A stretch of 16,123 bases of DNA from an archaeon (GCA_029258815.1 JAPDJZ010000028.1:1-16123); one strand, 5' to 3'. Shown: positions 6,676 through 14,724, numbered from the stretch's first letter. Notes: generated from the letters alone by a model not told the origin. A program made the numbers and translations.

Positions 6676-9600
6676 CTATTCCGCGTAAAGTTCCTGAAGC
6701 CTGGCTAGGGCCTTCCGCTTAGCTTCTTCGACCATGTCTCGGTCTATTCCGAGCGTCTTGAGGAGCCTGTCTATTCTGGGGGGCTTCTTCCGGCCGGCGA
6801 GCTCGGCCGAATACCTCGCTATGAGCGGAAGATATCTAGCGTAGATATCCAGCTTCCGCTTAACTATCTCCCGCTTCTCTATCTTACCTAGATACAGCCT
6901 GAGGGCGCGGGCGGCTTCCCGGATGGCCGCGACCAGCTCCCGCTCGATCTCGGGCCTATCCGCAACGGCTTCCTTCCCTACGGTCTTATACGGTATCTTT
7001 GGGGAGCAGATGTGGGTGATTATCGCGAGGGGCGCCGGAAACCGGACCTTATAGGTCGCCCAATCTATGCGCTCGGTTATAACCTTCCACGAGACGTCCG
7101 CCCGCTCATCGTAGAGCAGCGGAATCTTATTCGCGAACCTGTATAATTGGATCGCGTCCGAGGAGGGTATCCTCCCGCCGTACGCCAGCCCGACCTCCAC
7201 TATAAAGGGGAAGCCGGAGTAGGATGACGGGGGCCTCTCGACGACGTAGAGGAAGTCGGGGCTGAGCATGGCTTTAATCCCGGTCTCGAGGAGATCCTTT
7301 CCGATAGGGCTTATGCTCGACGGATCCGGCGCCCTAAACCTGCCGTAGCTCTTAATCGCCTCGACGAGCCTCGTAACCTCGTCGTGGCTAAGCTTTCTCG
7401 GGTTCTTCCTCTCCGAGATTCCCGCGAGGCTCAGAACGTCTCTAGCGGTCTTCTCGCCAACCTTCTGGAAGCTCCTCATGAGGAACCCCAGCATGGTCCT
7501 CTCCCTCGTCGAGCGCAGGATCCTAGACATGGTCTCTATATCGACCCCGACCGGATGCGGCAGAGACTCCTTCGGGGGCTCGGGGGTCTTCGTCGTCGCC
7601 CTCGGATAGTAGTAAAGCCTCCCCCTCGGATCTATGAACATAAGGGATGCGTGCGGATTCGCTATCGCGGTGTGGTTAAAGTATTGGATTATCTTCGCCT
7701 TGCTATTCGTGTAGTCTCCCTCGAGATAGAACTCGACCGCCGTTCCATGCCATCTCCGCTTATTCTCGTAGACCTCGTGCTCGAAGACCTTGGGCTCATT
7801 CTTCACGATATCTATCATGAGGACGAACTTGTGTATCTCGCGGCCGCCCCGGCTCGAGACCACGACCGCGGGCCTATTCGTGGTTATCTGCCCGTAGAGC
7901 AGGGCCATGGTTCCGCCGAGGCCGAAGGTTCCGCGGCTCTGCTTATACCCGTACTTGCTCCCATAGAAGACCGTTCCGAACGCCCTCGGAATGTGCTCGG
8001 GGTCAACTCCGATACCATTATCCTCAACCCGAAGCCTGTAGATGTCGACGCCTCCCTCAGAATTCCCCTCCGAAGACAGCTCGACGATGACGTTCGGCGG
8101 AATCCTCCCAACCTCCGCCGCATCCAACGAGTTATGGAGCAAGGCTATTGCTTCGCCCCCTATGAACCTCTCAACGTCCTCGACGGATATGTCGTAAACC
8201 CACTCCGAGCTTGACCGTATAACCTCTATGCTCTTTATCGGCAGAGATCCTATATCCGAGAAGACTATCTTCCTGAGGGCGTCGGGAAGCTGATCGGGGT
8301 GGAAGACTCTCCTTAACCAGCTTTTCTGAACCGTAGGTCTGTAAAGGTTTGAGAGCCTATATTTTGAGATCTTTAATAGTTCTCGACTATATCGAGCTAT
8401 CGGTATCGACTGTAACGCTGGGGAGACGCCTTCTCTGATGTATATGTGGTAGGATCTACTGAATTTCGTTCTTCTGCCCTTAACAACCCTATCCTGAGAC
8501 TTTGAGATGCATGCTGAGAAGTTTAGTCCCATCAGGGTTAGGAGGAACTTGAGGTCGGTAAAGAGATCTTTGCTCGATGTCGCCAGCGTTATCTTCCTGT
8601 TTCTCTTTTTCCTTTGAATGTAGCCGTCTCCTCCGATGTACGCTATTAAGAAGTGCCACATCAGCTTTCTGGAGACGTTGAAGACTATCCAAGGGATCCG
8701 CTTGTTATTAGCGTTTGTTCCCGTTTTGAGTATTTTCTCGAAGAGGAAAGCGAGGGAGGCGCTGTTCACCACGACGTTTATGGCAGTTTCATGCGGCTTC
8801 GCGATCGAAGCCTTCACGCCGAAAACCTTCTCAAGACAATCCACGAGATCCTTTACTAGGGTTTCAAGCTCGTGGGATCCGAAGGAGAACGTCACCTTAA
8901 CCCCTTTAGTTATGGAGCCTTCGCTTGCGTAGTACCCCAGAATCCTCATGAACTCGGGGGTTATTGGGATCAGCGCTGGAAGTGATGTCTTCGACTGCTT
9001 TACGCTTATTTTGATCCGCCGTTTATCGAGGTTCTTAGGTCTATTACTTCGGAAGTAGTTGAATGGTATGGAGTCTAGTTTCGCCCAATCTTTCTGAACC
9101 GGGTGCCTGTTTCTCGGCTTCTTCACCCTATTAACCTTATAGACCCCTTTCCGCAGGTTTATCAGGAAGCCTTCCCTCCTCAAGGTCTGTATTAGGTTGT
9201 TTGGCTTGTCTAGGCCGAGTTCTCCGGCGATCCTACGTAGATCGCTCCACGTTACTTCCGCGCCCTTGATAGATGCTAGAAGTAAATGCGTCCGCGGTAG
9301 CGGCTTAGTGTAGAACTGGAGAAGGCCGTGTAGCATTATGTTTTCGGTCTCTTCTTCGGGGAGCTTCAGCAATTCGTCTAGGAGGTCTAGCTCTCTCATC
9401 GGGTTTTCGGGCTCATATCCCGCTGCTGGGACTATTACCCTATCGCCCGGCTTAAGGTCTTTGGTCTCCCTACATTCTGGCTTAAGCTCCTCGTTGAGTA
9501 TGAAGAGGTTGTGGGAAGATGTCGTGCAGACCTGCCTCCCCGCTTGGAGCTGGATCCTCCACAAATTTCTGGGGGATGGATGCTTGTAGACGGCCGTTAT

Positions 9601-9915
9601 CCTCTTGAAGGCGAGCTTCAGGTTCTCGTCGATTGTTAAGACCTCAACCCTCCTCCTCAGCGGCTTATAATATCTCCGGTCGATCTCTATATAGCCTCCT
9701 TCGGAGAGCTCGCGCTCCACGAACTCGCCTATCCTAACCACCCTAATTCGGCCGTCCTCCCTTACGAGGATGGGCTCATCGTATGGGAAGGAGTTCTCAA
9801 CAAGTTCTCGGATGCTCATGTAGAGCGATCTAGCGGGGCTACTGAACCCGGCGATGTCCCGGTTCCTGTAGAAGAAATCGGCCGGCGAAATCCGCTCGAA
9901 CTTAACTTCCGTCAT
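6676..9915 (-). CDS. top6B: DNA topoisomerase VI subunit B, interrupted by an intein
   Basis: The ORF encodes 1079 residues: 525 of topoisomerase VI B (normal length) and a 554-residue intein at residues 42-595. Top6B binds and hydrolyses ATP and, with Top6A, relaxes and decatenates DNA by double-strand passage. In the spliced host protein the GHKL N-box reads RELVEN-SLDAAEVG, joined across the intein. Then come DNGIG (precursor 632-636), the ATP-lid glycine-rich motif RGTFGLGGTMALLYG (about 661-675), an H2TH-like segment near FQKVGEKTARDVLSLAGI (about 815-833), and the transducer domain with its ANKIPLLYDERADVSWKVI stretch, whose Lys is expected to contact ATP. The ATG at 9915 fits a TATA-like element about 40 nt upstream; the ribosome binding site is weak. 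Top6A, often adjacent in archaea, is not in the window. Confidence 0.97.
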   Translation of the reverse strand: MTEVKFERISPADFFYRNRDIAGFSSPARSLYMSIRELVENSFPYDEPILVREDGRIRVVRIGEFVERELSEGGYIEIDRRYYKPLRRRVEVLTIDENLKLAFKRITAVYKHPSPRNLWRIQLQAGRQVCTTSSHNLFILNEELKPECRETKDLKPGDRVIVPAAGYEPENPMRELDLLDELLKLPEEETENIMLHGLLQFYTKPLPRTHLLLASIKGAEVTWSDLRRIAGELGLDKPNNLIQTLRREGFLINLRKGVYKVNRVKKPRNRHPVQKDWAKLDSIPFNYFRSNRPKNLDKRRIKISVKQSKTSLPALIPITPEFMRILGYYASEGSITKGVKVTFSFGSHELETLVKDLVDCLEKVFGVKASIAKPHETAINVVVNSASLAFLFEKILKTGTNANNKRIPWIVFNVSRKLMWHFLIAYIGGDGYIQRKKRNRKITLATSSKDLFTDLKFLLTLMGLNFSACISKSQDRVVKGRRTKFSRSYHIYIREGVSPALQSIPIARYSRELLKISKYRLSNLYRPTVQKSWLRRVFHPDQLPDALRKIVFSDIGSLPIKSIEVIRSSSEWVYDISVEDVERFIGGEAIALLHNSLDAAEVGRIPPNVIVELSSEGNSEGGVDIYRLRVEDNGIGVDPEHIPRAFGTVFYGSKYGYKQSRGTFGLGGTMALLYGQITTNRPAVVVSSRGGREIHKFVLMIDIVKNEPKVFEHEVYENKRRWHGTAVEFYLEGDYTNSKAKIIQYFNHTAIANPHASLMFIDPRGRLYYYPRATTKTPEPPKESLPHPVGVDIETMSRILRSTRERTMLGFLMRSFQKVGEKTARDVLSLAGISERKNPRKLSHDEVTRLVEAIKSYGRFRAPDPSSISPIGKDLLETGIKAMLSPDFLYVVERPPSSYSGFPFIVEVGLAYGGRIPSSDAIQLYRFANKIPLLYDERADVSWKVITERIDWATYKVRFPAPLAIITHICSPKIPYKTVGKEAVADRPEIERELVAAIREAARALRLYLGKIEKREIVKRKLDIYARYLPLIARYSAELAGRKKPPRIDRLLKTLGIDRDMVEEAKRKALARLQELYAE
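8131..9792 (-). mobile_element. Intein with LAGLIDADG homing endonuclease, in top6B
   Basis: This 554-residue element is inserted between Asn41 of the host N-box and the Ser that restores ELVENSLDAA. It begins with Ser1 (block A, SFPYDEPILV) and ends with His-Asn (block G, AIALLHN), followed by Ser+1 of the C-extein, the set needed for class 1 splicing. Block B has TTSSHNLF with the catalytic T-x-x-H (Thr132, His135 of the precursor); block F is VYDISVEDVERFIGG. The endonuclease lies at about precursor residues 316-495 (8431-8970). Its two LAGLIDADG helices are ILGYYASEGSI and FLIAYIGGDGYI, with acidic residues Glu332 and Asp430 both kept, so nuclease activity is plausible. An extra helix-turn-helix-like segment sits between block B and the endonuclease. 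Some stretches are visibly more AT-rich than the host: 8341-8400 is 33% GC, against 60% for host bases 7201-7260. Confidence 0.97.
9130..9309 (-). other. Helix-turn-helix-like insert within the intein
   Basis: Precursor residues about 203-262 read as a winged-helix unit: LLLASIKGAEVTWSDLRRIA as the first two helices, LDKPNNLIQTLRREGFL as a recognition-helix candidate, and LINLRKGVYKV as the wing hairpin. It comes after splicing block B and before the first LAGLIDADG helix. It probably adds DNA contacts for the homing endonuclease. The assignment rests on pattern recognition of the helix and turn spacing, not on a profile search. Confidence 0.5.
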
Positions 9916-9950
9916 CCGGTTGTCTTCCCCGGAGGCGGTTAGCCCAGTTC

Positions 9951-9962
9951 ATAAACTTATAG
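9951..9962 (-). promoter_or_regulatory. Candidate TATA element for top6B
   Basis: CTATAAGTTTAT on the minus strand lies about 36-47 nt before the top6B ATG. It would place transcription start near 9930 and give a leader of about 15 nt. It is a good match to an archaeal TATA box, although only by eye. Confidence 0.5.
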
Positions 9963-10124
9963 GTTGCGCCCCAGCTTCCCGGCAGCCGTCCCCCTCCCTT
10001 CAGCCGGGATTCGCACAGCATCCTCGGAGGAATCCGCGCCGCAACTGGAGAAGCCTTTTTCGAAACGCTTACGTAATTGATGTTAATCCCTAGATGCGAG
10101 GCCCTGCGCGGCTTCGAGCTTCGG

Positions 10125-10147
10125 AAAAGCTTAATAAAAGCTTAATA
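10125..10147 (+). repeat. Tandem 11-bp repeat at the pilin-like operon promoter
   Basis: AAAAGCTTAATA occurs twice with an 11-bp period (10125-10136 and 10136-10147), each copy centred on the palindrome AAGCTT. The second copy runs into the TATA box at 10142-10151, so the repeat covers the position where TFB and TBP would bind. One repeat per helical turn suggests either a regulator binding site or two staggered BRE/TATA-like elements. Confidence 0.6.
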
Positions 10148-10153
10148 TATAAT
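10142..10153 (+). promoter_or_regulatory. TATA element giving a probable leaderless transcript
   Basis: TTAATATATAAT ends 17 nt before the GTG at 10171, so its centre is about 23-25 nt from that codon. Transcription would therefore start at or next to the first codon. No Shine-Dalgarno is seen, which agrees with a leaderless mRNA. Confidence 0.55.
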
Positions 10154-10170
10154 TCTCTATAAGGCGTTAT

Positions 10171-11322
10171 GTGCAAAGATTGAGTAGAAGAAAGAGGCGG
10201 GGGGTCGCGAGCGCCGTCGCGAGCGCGATACTGGCAGCATTCGTGATCGCTGCCGGGCTATACCTCTACGCGTTATCGTTGTCGTGGTTCGGAGTATCCG
10301 CCTTGAAGGCCTCCAGCGATGTCGGCGGCCTCGCGGCCATGGTGAGCTCTTCGCTGGTGGTTGAAGCCGGGAGCGATAATGGAACCGCGGCGACCCTCCG
10401 CCTGAGAAACCTCGGGAAATACACCCTAATCGTAATTAGAGTTGAGGTCTTTAAGCGCGCTTCAGATCACGATTTAATTCCAGTCGCCTCCTCACCTCCC
10501 TCTGGCTTCGGCAACCTGCTCGAGCTTCAGCCGGAGGAGGTCGCGATCCTAGTAGCTCCCTCGTGTTCGGTATGCGATGCAGGCGATGTAGCGGTATACA
10601 GGATAACTTATCTAGCCAAATCTCTCTTCGACCCGGATCAGCCCGCCAACAACGTCCATAAAGCGCGCGTAGCCGAATACGAGATAGCGTATACCGGTAT
10701 AGCCCCCAGAAAATGCGAGATACCGTCATCCAAATGGATATGGATGGATATCTCCGACCCGCTACAGGAGCTGGGCTCGGGTAGGCTGGGCGACGAGTAC
10801 GGGCTGCGGTTCGTGCGCGCGGATTCAAGCGCAAACGTTCGGGTAACGGTAACCATAAGGGAGCTCCACGGATCTCATAGAACCTACACGAGCCCCATAA
10901 CCACCCTGCGGTCGCAGCATTACGCGATACAATACGTCGACATGCCGAACTTGTATTCGATGGACTTCAGGCCGCCGTTCGAGGTCATAGTAAGCGTTGA
11001 GAACTGGACGGAGATACAGTATCGATGGGTTCACGGCTCACGCGGGGCAGGAGCGGGCGTCTCAGCGTTCATCAACACCATATCGCTGGTCTGGACGGAG
11101 CACGATGAAGCCGCTCACGGGGTTTGGCTCAGCGTCGCCACCACCTATACCGGCGCAATTACGGTGGGGGTTACGATAAAGGATTGCAATGGAGACGTCG
11201 TGGCCACCGGGCAGGCGACGGGAACCGTGAGGGCGAATGACCCTAAGCAGATATACGTGGAGCTAGACAACCCCGTTAGCATGTGGGATGTATACGAAGT
11301 TGAGACCTATGTCATCACTTAA
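10171..11322 (+). CDS. Large secreted protein with prepilin-type (class III) signal peptide, copy A
   Basis: The 383-residue product begins MQRLSRRKRRG then VASAVASAILAAFVIAAGLY. This is a basic leader with Gly11 before a long hydrophobic helix, the form cut by archaeal prepilin peptidases (PibD/EppA type) in type IV pilins. Archaeal pilins are usually under about 200 residues, so the roughly 340-residue outer domain is unusual. It looks beta-rich and is homologous to the next gene: both share CxxC followed by GD (Cys132, Cys135), the NVHKA motif (161-165), a lone Cys182, a Trp-rich strand before DP, and a late DCN (Cys339). The GTG start fits a leaderless promoter; TTG at 10180 is the alternative. 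It is the first gene of a three-gene overlapping run. It is probably a surface filament subunit or anchored adhesin; the function is not known. Confidence 0.8.
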   Translation: MQRLSRRKRRGVASAVASAILAAFVIAAGLYLYALSLSWFGVSALKASSDVGGLAAMVSSSLVVEAGSDNGTAATLRLRNLGKYTLIVIRVEVFKRASDHDLIPVASSPPSGFGNLLELQPEEVAILVAPSCSVCDAGDVAVYRITYLAKSLFDPDQPANNVHKARVAEYEIAYTGIAPRKCEIPSSKWIWMDISDPLQELGSGRLGDEYGLRFVRADSSANVRVTVTIRELHGSHRTYTSPITTLRSQHYAIQYVDMPNLYSMDFRPPFEVIVSVENWTEIQYRWVHGSRGAGAGVSAFINTISLVWTEHDEAAHGVWLSVATTYTGAITVGVTIKDCNGDVVATGQATGTVRANDPKQIYVELDNPVSMWDVYEVETYVIT

Positions 11323-12424
11323 GAATCCTAGGAGAGCGGGCGCCATAACCGTCACCCAAGCTATCCTATTGGGCTGCTTCCTCGCCATAGGGTTGTTAGC
11401 GTACGGATACGCGAACGAGTTCTCCAAGATAACTAGCGAGGATGCTAGAATTAAGCTGAACAAGGACATTCAGGTATTTCACTCGAGGCTGGGCATATTG
11501 GCGGCCTACTACCCGCCCGGGATAGCTTACCTAGAGAACATGGGCTACAACAACGTTACCGTGATCGAGGCGTGGGTCGTGCTTAACGGCAGCAGGATAT
11601 GGAGATCAGACTTAAGGGAGCTGGCGACGATTAAGCCGGGCGCAATAGGGAGGATAGATTTCAACTGCCCCGGCTGCAGAGAGGGCGACAGGCCACTACT
11701 CGTGGTCAGATACCTACCCACATCCCTCTATAATCCATCCTCGGTGACCGAGAACGTTCATAAAGCGTGGGTCGAGAGCGCCGAGGTAATCCTCCTGCGG
11801 TGCGGCACGCTGGGGAGATGCCATCCCAGCGGAGACTGGATCGTCGTGGACTTCGTGGACCCCACAGAGGATTGGGGATCTTGGTGGACGCCTCCAACCT
11901 ACGATAACGAGGTGCGGTTTAGGATGCCCTACGCGTCGAGGAACGAGACCGTCCACGTCAGGATTAAGGTTACGAGCGATAGCCCGCCTAACTCGCGGGT
12001 CGGGGAGGATTGGCTGCCGAGCATGAGCGACGAGGAACACGCGATAGACACCCCGGGCGCTAACCTCAACTACCCCATCACGGTAAACATAACGGCGCTG
12101 ACGCCCGGTTGGGAGGTGGTTCAGAGGGAGTGGTATTTCGGTAAAAGCCAGAACAGCCGCGGGTTCATAGACTTCGCCATGCTAACGTGGAGCAGGTCCA
12201 ACACCATGGTCTACGAGGTCTACGTCGGAGCCCACTTCCGCGGATCCGGAACCTATAGGATTACCGCGAACCTATACGACTGCAATAACGAGCTCATCTC
12301 CACCGGCTCCTACGAATACGTTAACACGGGTAACCGGCTTTGGATACAGTTCAGCGTCAAGCTTAATAAGCCTGTCTACATTCTGGACGTCTGGAGGGTC
12401 GAGCTCCTTGTCGAGGAGGTCTAG
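11309..12424 (+). CDS. Large secreted protein with prepilin-type signal peptide, copy B (paralog of A)
   Basis: This protein of 371 residues starts at the ATG at 11309, overlapping the copy A stop by 14 nt. An in-frame ATG at 11288 would add 7 residues, but the shorter leader MSSLKNPRRAG before AITVTQAILLGCFLAIGLL is more typical for a prepilin. Cleavage is expected after Gly11. The outer domain aligns with copy A in order: CPGC then GD (Cys120, Cys123), ENVHKAWVE (148-156), Cys165 and Cys171, GDWIVVDFVDP, and YDCNNE (Cys325). The two are therefore tandem duplicates, well diverged. Several N-x-S/T sequons (NVT, NGS, NET, NIT) suit an N-glycosylated surface protein. The cysteines could form disulfides or bind a metal. 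The partner, ligand and role cannot be read from sequence. Confidence 0.8.
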   Translation: MSSLKNPRRAGAITVTQAILLGCFLAIGLLAYGYANEFSKITSEDARIKLNKDIQVFHSRLGILAAYYPPGIAYLENMGYNNVTVIEAWVVLNGSRIWRSDLRELATIKPGAIGRIDFNCPGCREGDRPLLVVRYLPTSLYNPSSVTENVHKAWVESAEVILLRCGTLGRCHPSGDWIVVDFVDPTEDWGSWWTPPTYDNEVRFRMPYASRNETVHVRIKVTSDSPPNSRVGEDWLPSMSDEEHAIDTPGANLNYPITVNITALTPGWEVVQREWYFGKSQNSRGFIDFAMLTWSRSNTMVYEVYVGAHFRGSGTYRITANLYDCNNELISTGSYEYVNTGNRLWIQFSVKLNKPVYILDVWRVELLVEEV

Positions 12425-13685
12425 GGGGCGGGGTATATCGACGGTTTTGGGAGCCGCGATCTTCGTGGCGATAGTCTTCACCATAATATTCCCCTTAATG
12501 CTCTACATGCACGTTCTCCAAGACCTATACATGCGGGAGGCATCAGGCAGGCTCAGATACGAGATCGAGAGATTCAACGAAAAGCTGGAGATCCACGTCT
12601 CCACCGGCAAGCCCGACGCCCTCGGAAGGGCGACGATTTACGCCTACCTCTACAACCCAAGCCACTTGGAGGTCAACGTGGTCGCATTTTACGTCGAGAG
12701 TAAGCTAAGAGGCCTCATACCCATCGAGCTCTCCACCCCCATAGTTTTAGCGCCCGGAGCCCAAATGGTATACCACATACCGGTAACGATAGATCCCGAC
12801 GACGAGGTTACCGTTAGGGCGGCCACCGCGAGGGGCAGGAGCTACTCCGCGCCCGAGGTCGGGCTGAGCGTGAGGAAGCCCCCATACATAATCTTCGTTT
12901 CGCTAACGAACATGTCCTCCCGAAGCTGGTATAGGGTGATAATACAAGCCAACGGCGTTGTGGGCTGCGTATCGCCCGGAGTATCCATCAACACGATATG
13001 CCAAGAGGAAGCGAACTACACCATCCCGCCTCCCGCCATATTCCGGTTATTCGATAAGGACGACGCTAAGCCCGCCCCGACGAGCTACGCCTTCTTCCAC
13101 GCGATGCCGGGATCCTACACGGTTCACCTAACGGAGGTCTTCATCGACGACAGCGGCAACGTCGTAGAGAACATGATAGCCAGCACGATGGTAAACGTTA
13201 CCGGGAGGGACGTTCATCTGGTATTCGAGCTGGAGCCCAAGGAGCCTTTGATGAGCATGAGCGTCCTGCTCCCATCCAACAACACCGTAACCCTGATCCC
13301 GGACGGCAACCCGCCCCAAGGAGCCGTCTGGATACCCTTCACCATCTCCCTCGGAAACATGTCCGAGCCCATCGAAGACGTCAGGGTGCGCCTGAGCAGA
13401 TGCACGGGACATAACATAACCGTCGTCCCGCGGATATCGAGCGTCGACGTATCCTACATGCTGCCGAGCGAGTCGTATACCGGATCCTTTGAAGTATTCG
13501 TGCAGGATGACTCCCAGAACTCCTCTAAGGGCGGGTGGATCGAATTCGAGGTAACGGTATCCGCTAAGGGAAGTTTCACCGGCTCAACCTACGGCGATTT
13601 AGCGACGGTGAATGGGACGGTTTACGTCTGCGTTCCGAGGCGTATAGGCGGGGAGCCCGTCCTGGCGTGCAATTTCCAGCCCTAG
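12408..13685 (+). CDS. Large secreted protein with prepilin-type signal peptide, third member
   Basis: The 425-residue product begins MSRRSRGRG then ISTVLGAAIFVAIVFTIIFP. RGRG-ISTV is close to the classic archaeal pilin RG-ISPV cleavage motif, with cleavage expected after Gly9. The TTG start lies inside the end of copy B (17-nt overlap), with GGAGGG about 11 nt upstream, so translation is probably coupled. The outer domain is not obviously homologous to copies A and B beyond the N-terminal helix. It looks like consecutive beta-sandwich (CARDB/Ig-like) modules, with strand patterns such as GRATIYAYLYNPSHLEVNVV, LAPGAQMVYHIPVTI and VWIPFTISLGNMSEPIEDV. Eight N-x-S/T sequons suggest heavy glycosylation. 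It ends 19 nt before the convergent amrS stop. It is possibly an adhesin or cap partner of the paralogous pair. Confidence 0.8.
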   Translation: MSRRSRGRGISTVLGAAIFVAIVFTIIFPLMLYMHVLQDLYMREASGRLRYEIERFNEKLEIHVSTGKPDALGRATIYAYLYNPSHLEVNVVAFYVESKLRGLIPIELSTPIVLAPGAQMVYHIPVTIDPDDEVTVRAATARGRSYSAPEVGLSVRKPPYIIFVSLTNMSSRSWYRVIIQANGVVGCVSPGVSINTICQEEANYTIPPPAIFRLFDKDDAKPAPTSYAFFHAMPGSYTVHLTEVFIDDSGNVVENMIASTMVNVTGRDVHLVFELEPKEPLMSMSVLLPSNNTVTLIPDGNPPQGAVWIPFTISLGNMSEPIEDVRVRLSRCTGHNITVVPRISSVDVSYMLPSESYTGSFEVFVQDDSQNSSKGGWIEFEVTVSAKGSFTGSTYGDLATVNGTVYVCVPRRIGGEPVLACNFQP

Positions 13686-13704
13686 GCATCGCCCGAGCGT
13701 TAAC

Positions 13705-14724
13705 TCATTTCCCCGCGACGTAGGCTCCTTTTATGGTGATCTTATGCCCGCATCTCGGGCACCTTTCCCCGTCAAGCCCATAATAGGTAACCCGGTGGCC
13801 GTGCCTCGCTATCAAGGTTTTTCCGCATCTAGGGCATTTCGTGAATTCGAGCTCCGGGAGCTCGACGTTGCCGACGTAAACGTAATCTATGCCCATCCGC
13901 CTCGCCATCTCCCTAACTTTAAGCAGCTTTCCCAGGGGTGTGGGGGGCTTTCTCCAAGCGTGAGCTGGATAGTATCGGTTCACGTGGAGGGGGATGTCGG
14001 AGCCGAGCATGTCAAGGTGCCTTTCAAGTATCCACCTCACGCACTCCTCTCGATCGTTGAACCCCGTCACGACGAGGTAAACCATCTCCACGTGGCCTCC
14101 CATGTCCAAGATCCTCCTGGCGTTTCTGAAGACCTTCAGGTGGTCGATGGAGGTTAGGGCGCTCCTCGCCTCCGGGCAGCCTTTAATGTCCACGCTCCAT
14201 CCATCCGCGCCGGCTTCCACGAGCATTCCCAGAGCTTTCTCGGTGAAGTATCCGTTAGTAACCAAGACGCCGTAGAGGCCGCGCCTCTTTCCGCGCTCGA
14301 AGACATCTAGGAGGTAGTCGAAGAGGGTGGCGGGCTCGTTGAAGCTCGCGCAAAGCCCCTCATCCCCGGCTCTAATAGCGTGCTCGACGAGCTCCTCGGG
14401 GCTGATCCTCCTAGCGTCGAGCGGGGGCTTGGAGAAGCTTAGGTGGTGGTTCTGGCACCACGGGCAGTAGAAGTTGCACCCGTAGCCTGAGAAGGTTAAG
14501 GCCGTGCTATTGGGCCAGTAGTGGAATAGCGGCTTAACCTCTATCGGCCTGCTCTCGACCGCGCTTAGCAGCCCGTAGCCGAGGTGAACGAGCTCAGCCC
14601 CCCGGTTCGCGTAGTTTCCGCAGATCCCGACCTCGCCCGGCTTCAGAAGGCATCCGCGCTCGCAGACTAGGCACTTGACCAAGCCGCCTTCGAGCTCCTC
14701 GTAGAGCTTCGCCTTCTCAGCCAA
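13705..14724 (-). CDS. amrS: AmmeMemoRadiSam system radical SAM enzyme (AmrS)
   Basis: This 339-residue protein has the AmrS layout. An N-terminal zinc-type motif uses Cys18, Cys21, Cys25 and Cys35 (CLVCERGC, then GEVGICG). The radical SAM motif GCNFYCPWCQN has all three cluster cysteines (83, 87, 90). The core continues through SFNEPAT and WSVDIKG, and a C-terminal zinc ribbon uses Cys297, Cys300, Cys322 and Cys325. The family resembles pyruvate formate-lyase activating enzymes and is named for co-occurrence with AMMECR1 and MEMO proteins, but neither partner is in this window. Its reaction is, to my knowledge, not firmly established. The TTG start follows GGGTAGGA almost directly, and no earlier in-frame start is available. 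It converges on the pilin-like operon and diverges from the radical SAM/SPASM gene. Confidence 0.92.
   Translation of the reverse strand: MAEKAKLYEELEGGLVKCLVCERGCLLKPGEVGICGNYANRGAELVHLGYGLLSAVESRPIEVKPLFHYWPNSTALTFSGYGCNFYCPWCQNHHLSFSKPPLDARRISPEELVEHAIRAGDEGLCASFNEPATLFDYLLDVFERGKRRGLYGVLVTNGYFTEKALGMLVEAGADGWSVDIKGCPEARSALTSIDHLKVFRNARRILDMGGHVEMVYLVVTGFNDREECVRWILERHLDMLGSDIPLHVNRYYPAHAWRKPPTPLGKLLKVREMARRMGIDYVYVGNVELPELEFTKCPRCGKTLIARHGHRVTYYGLDGERCPRCGHKITIKGAYVAGK

Noticed and set aside
7384..8214. 276-codon plus-strand open frame opposite top6B
   Set aside because: It is fully antisense to strongly conserved Top6B and the intein end, with no recognisable domain; a by-product of GC-rich codon bias.
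9978..10008. Possible hairpin CCCGGC ... GCCGGG between top6B and the pilin-like operon
   Set aside because: The stem has only 6 bp with a 19-nt loop, and no T-run or conserved feature follows; likely chance in GC-rich sequence.
10003..10016. A tRNA T-loop-like stretch on the minus strand (GTGCGAATCCCGGC)
   Set aside because: No matching acceptor, D or anticodon stems could be laid out around it, and the T-loop consensus is imperfect.
10451..10834. 127-codon minus-strand open frame inside pilin-like copy A
   Set aside because: It is very rich in Arg, Pro and Ser and lies antisense to a gene with a clear signal peptide and a paralog; a shadow frame.
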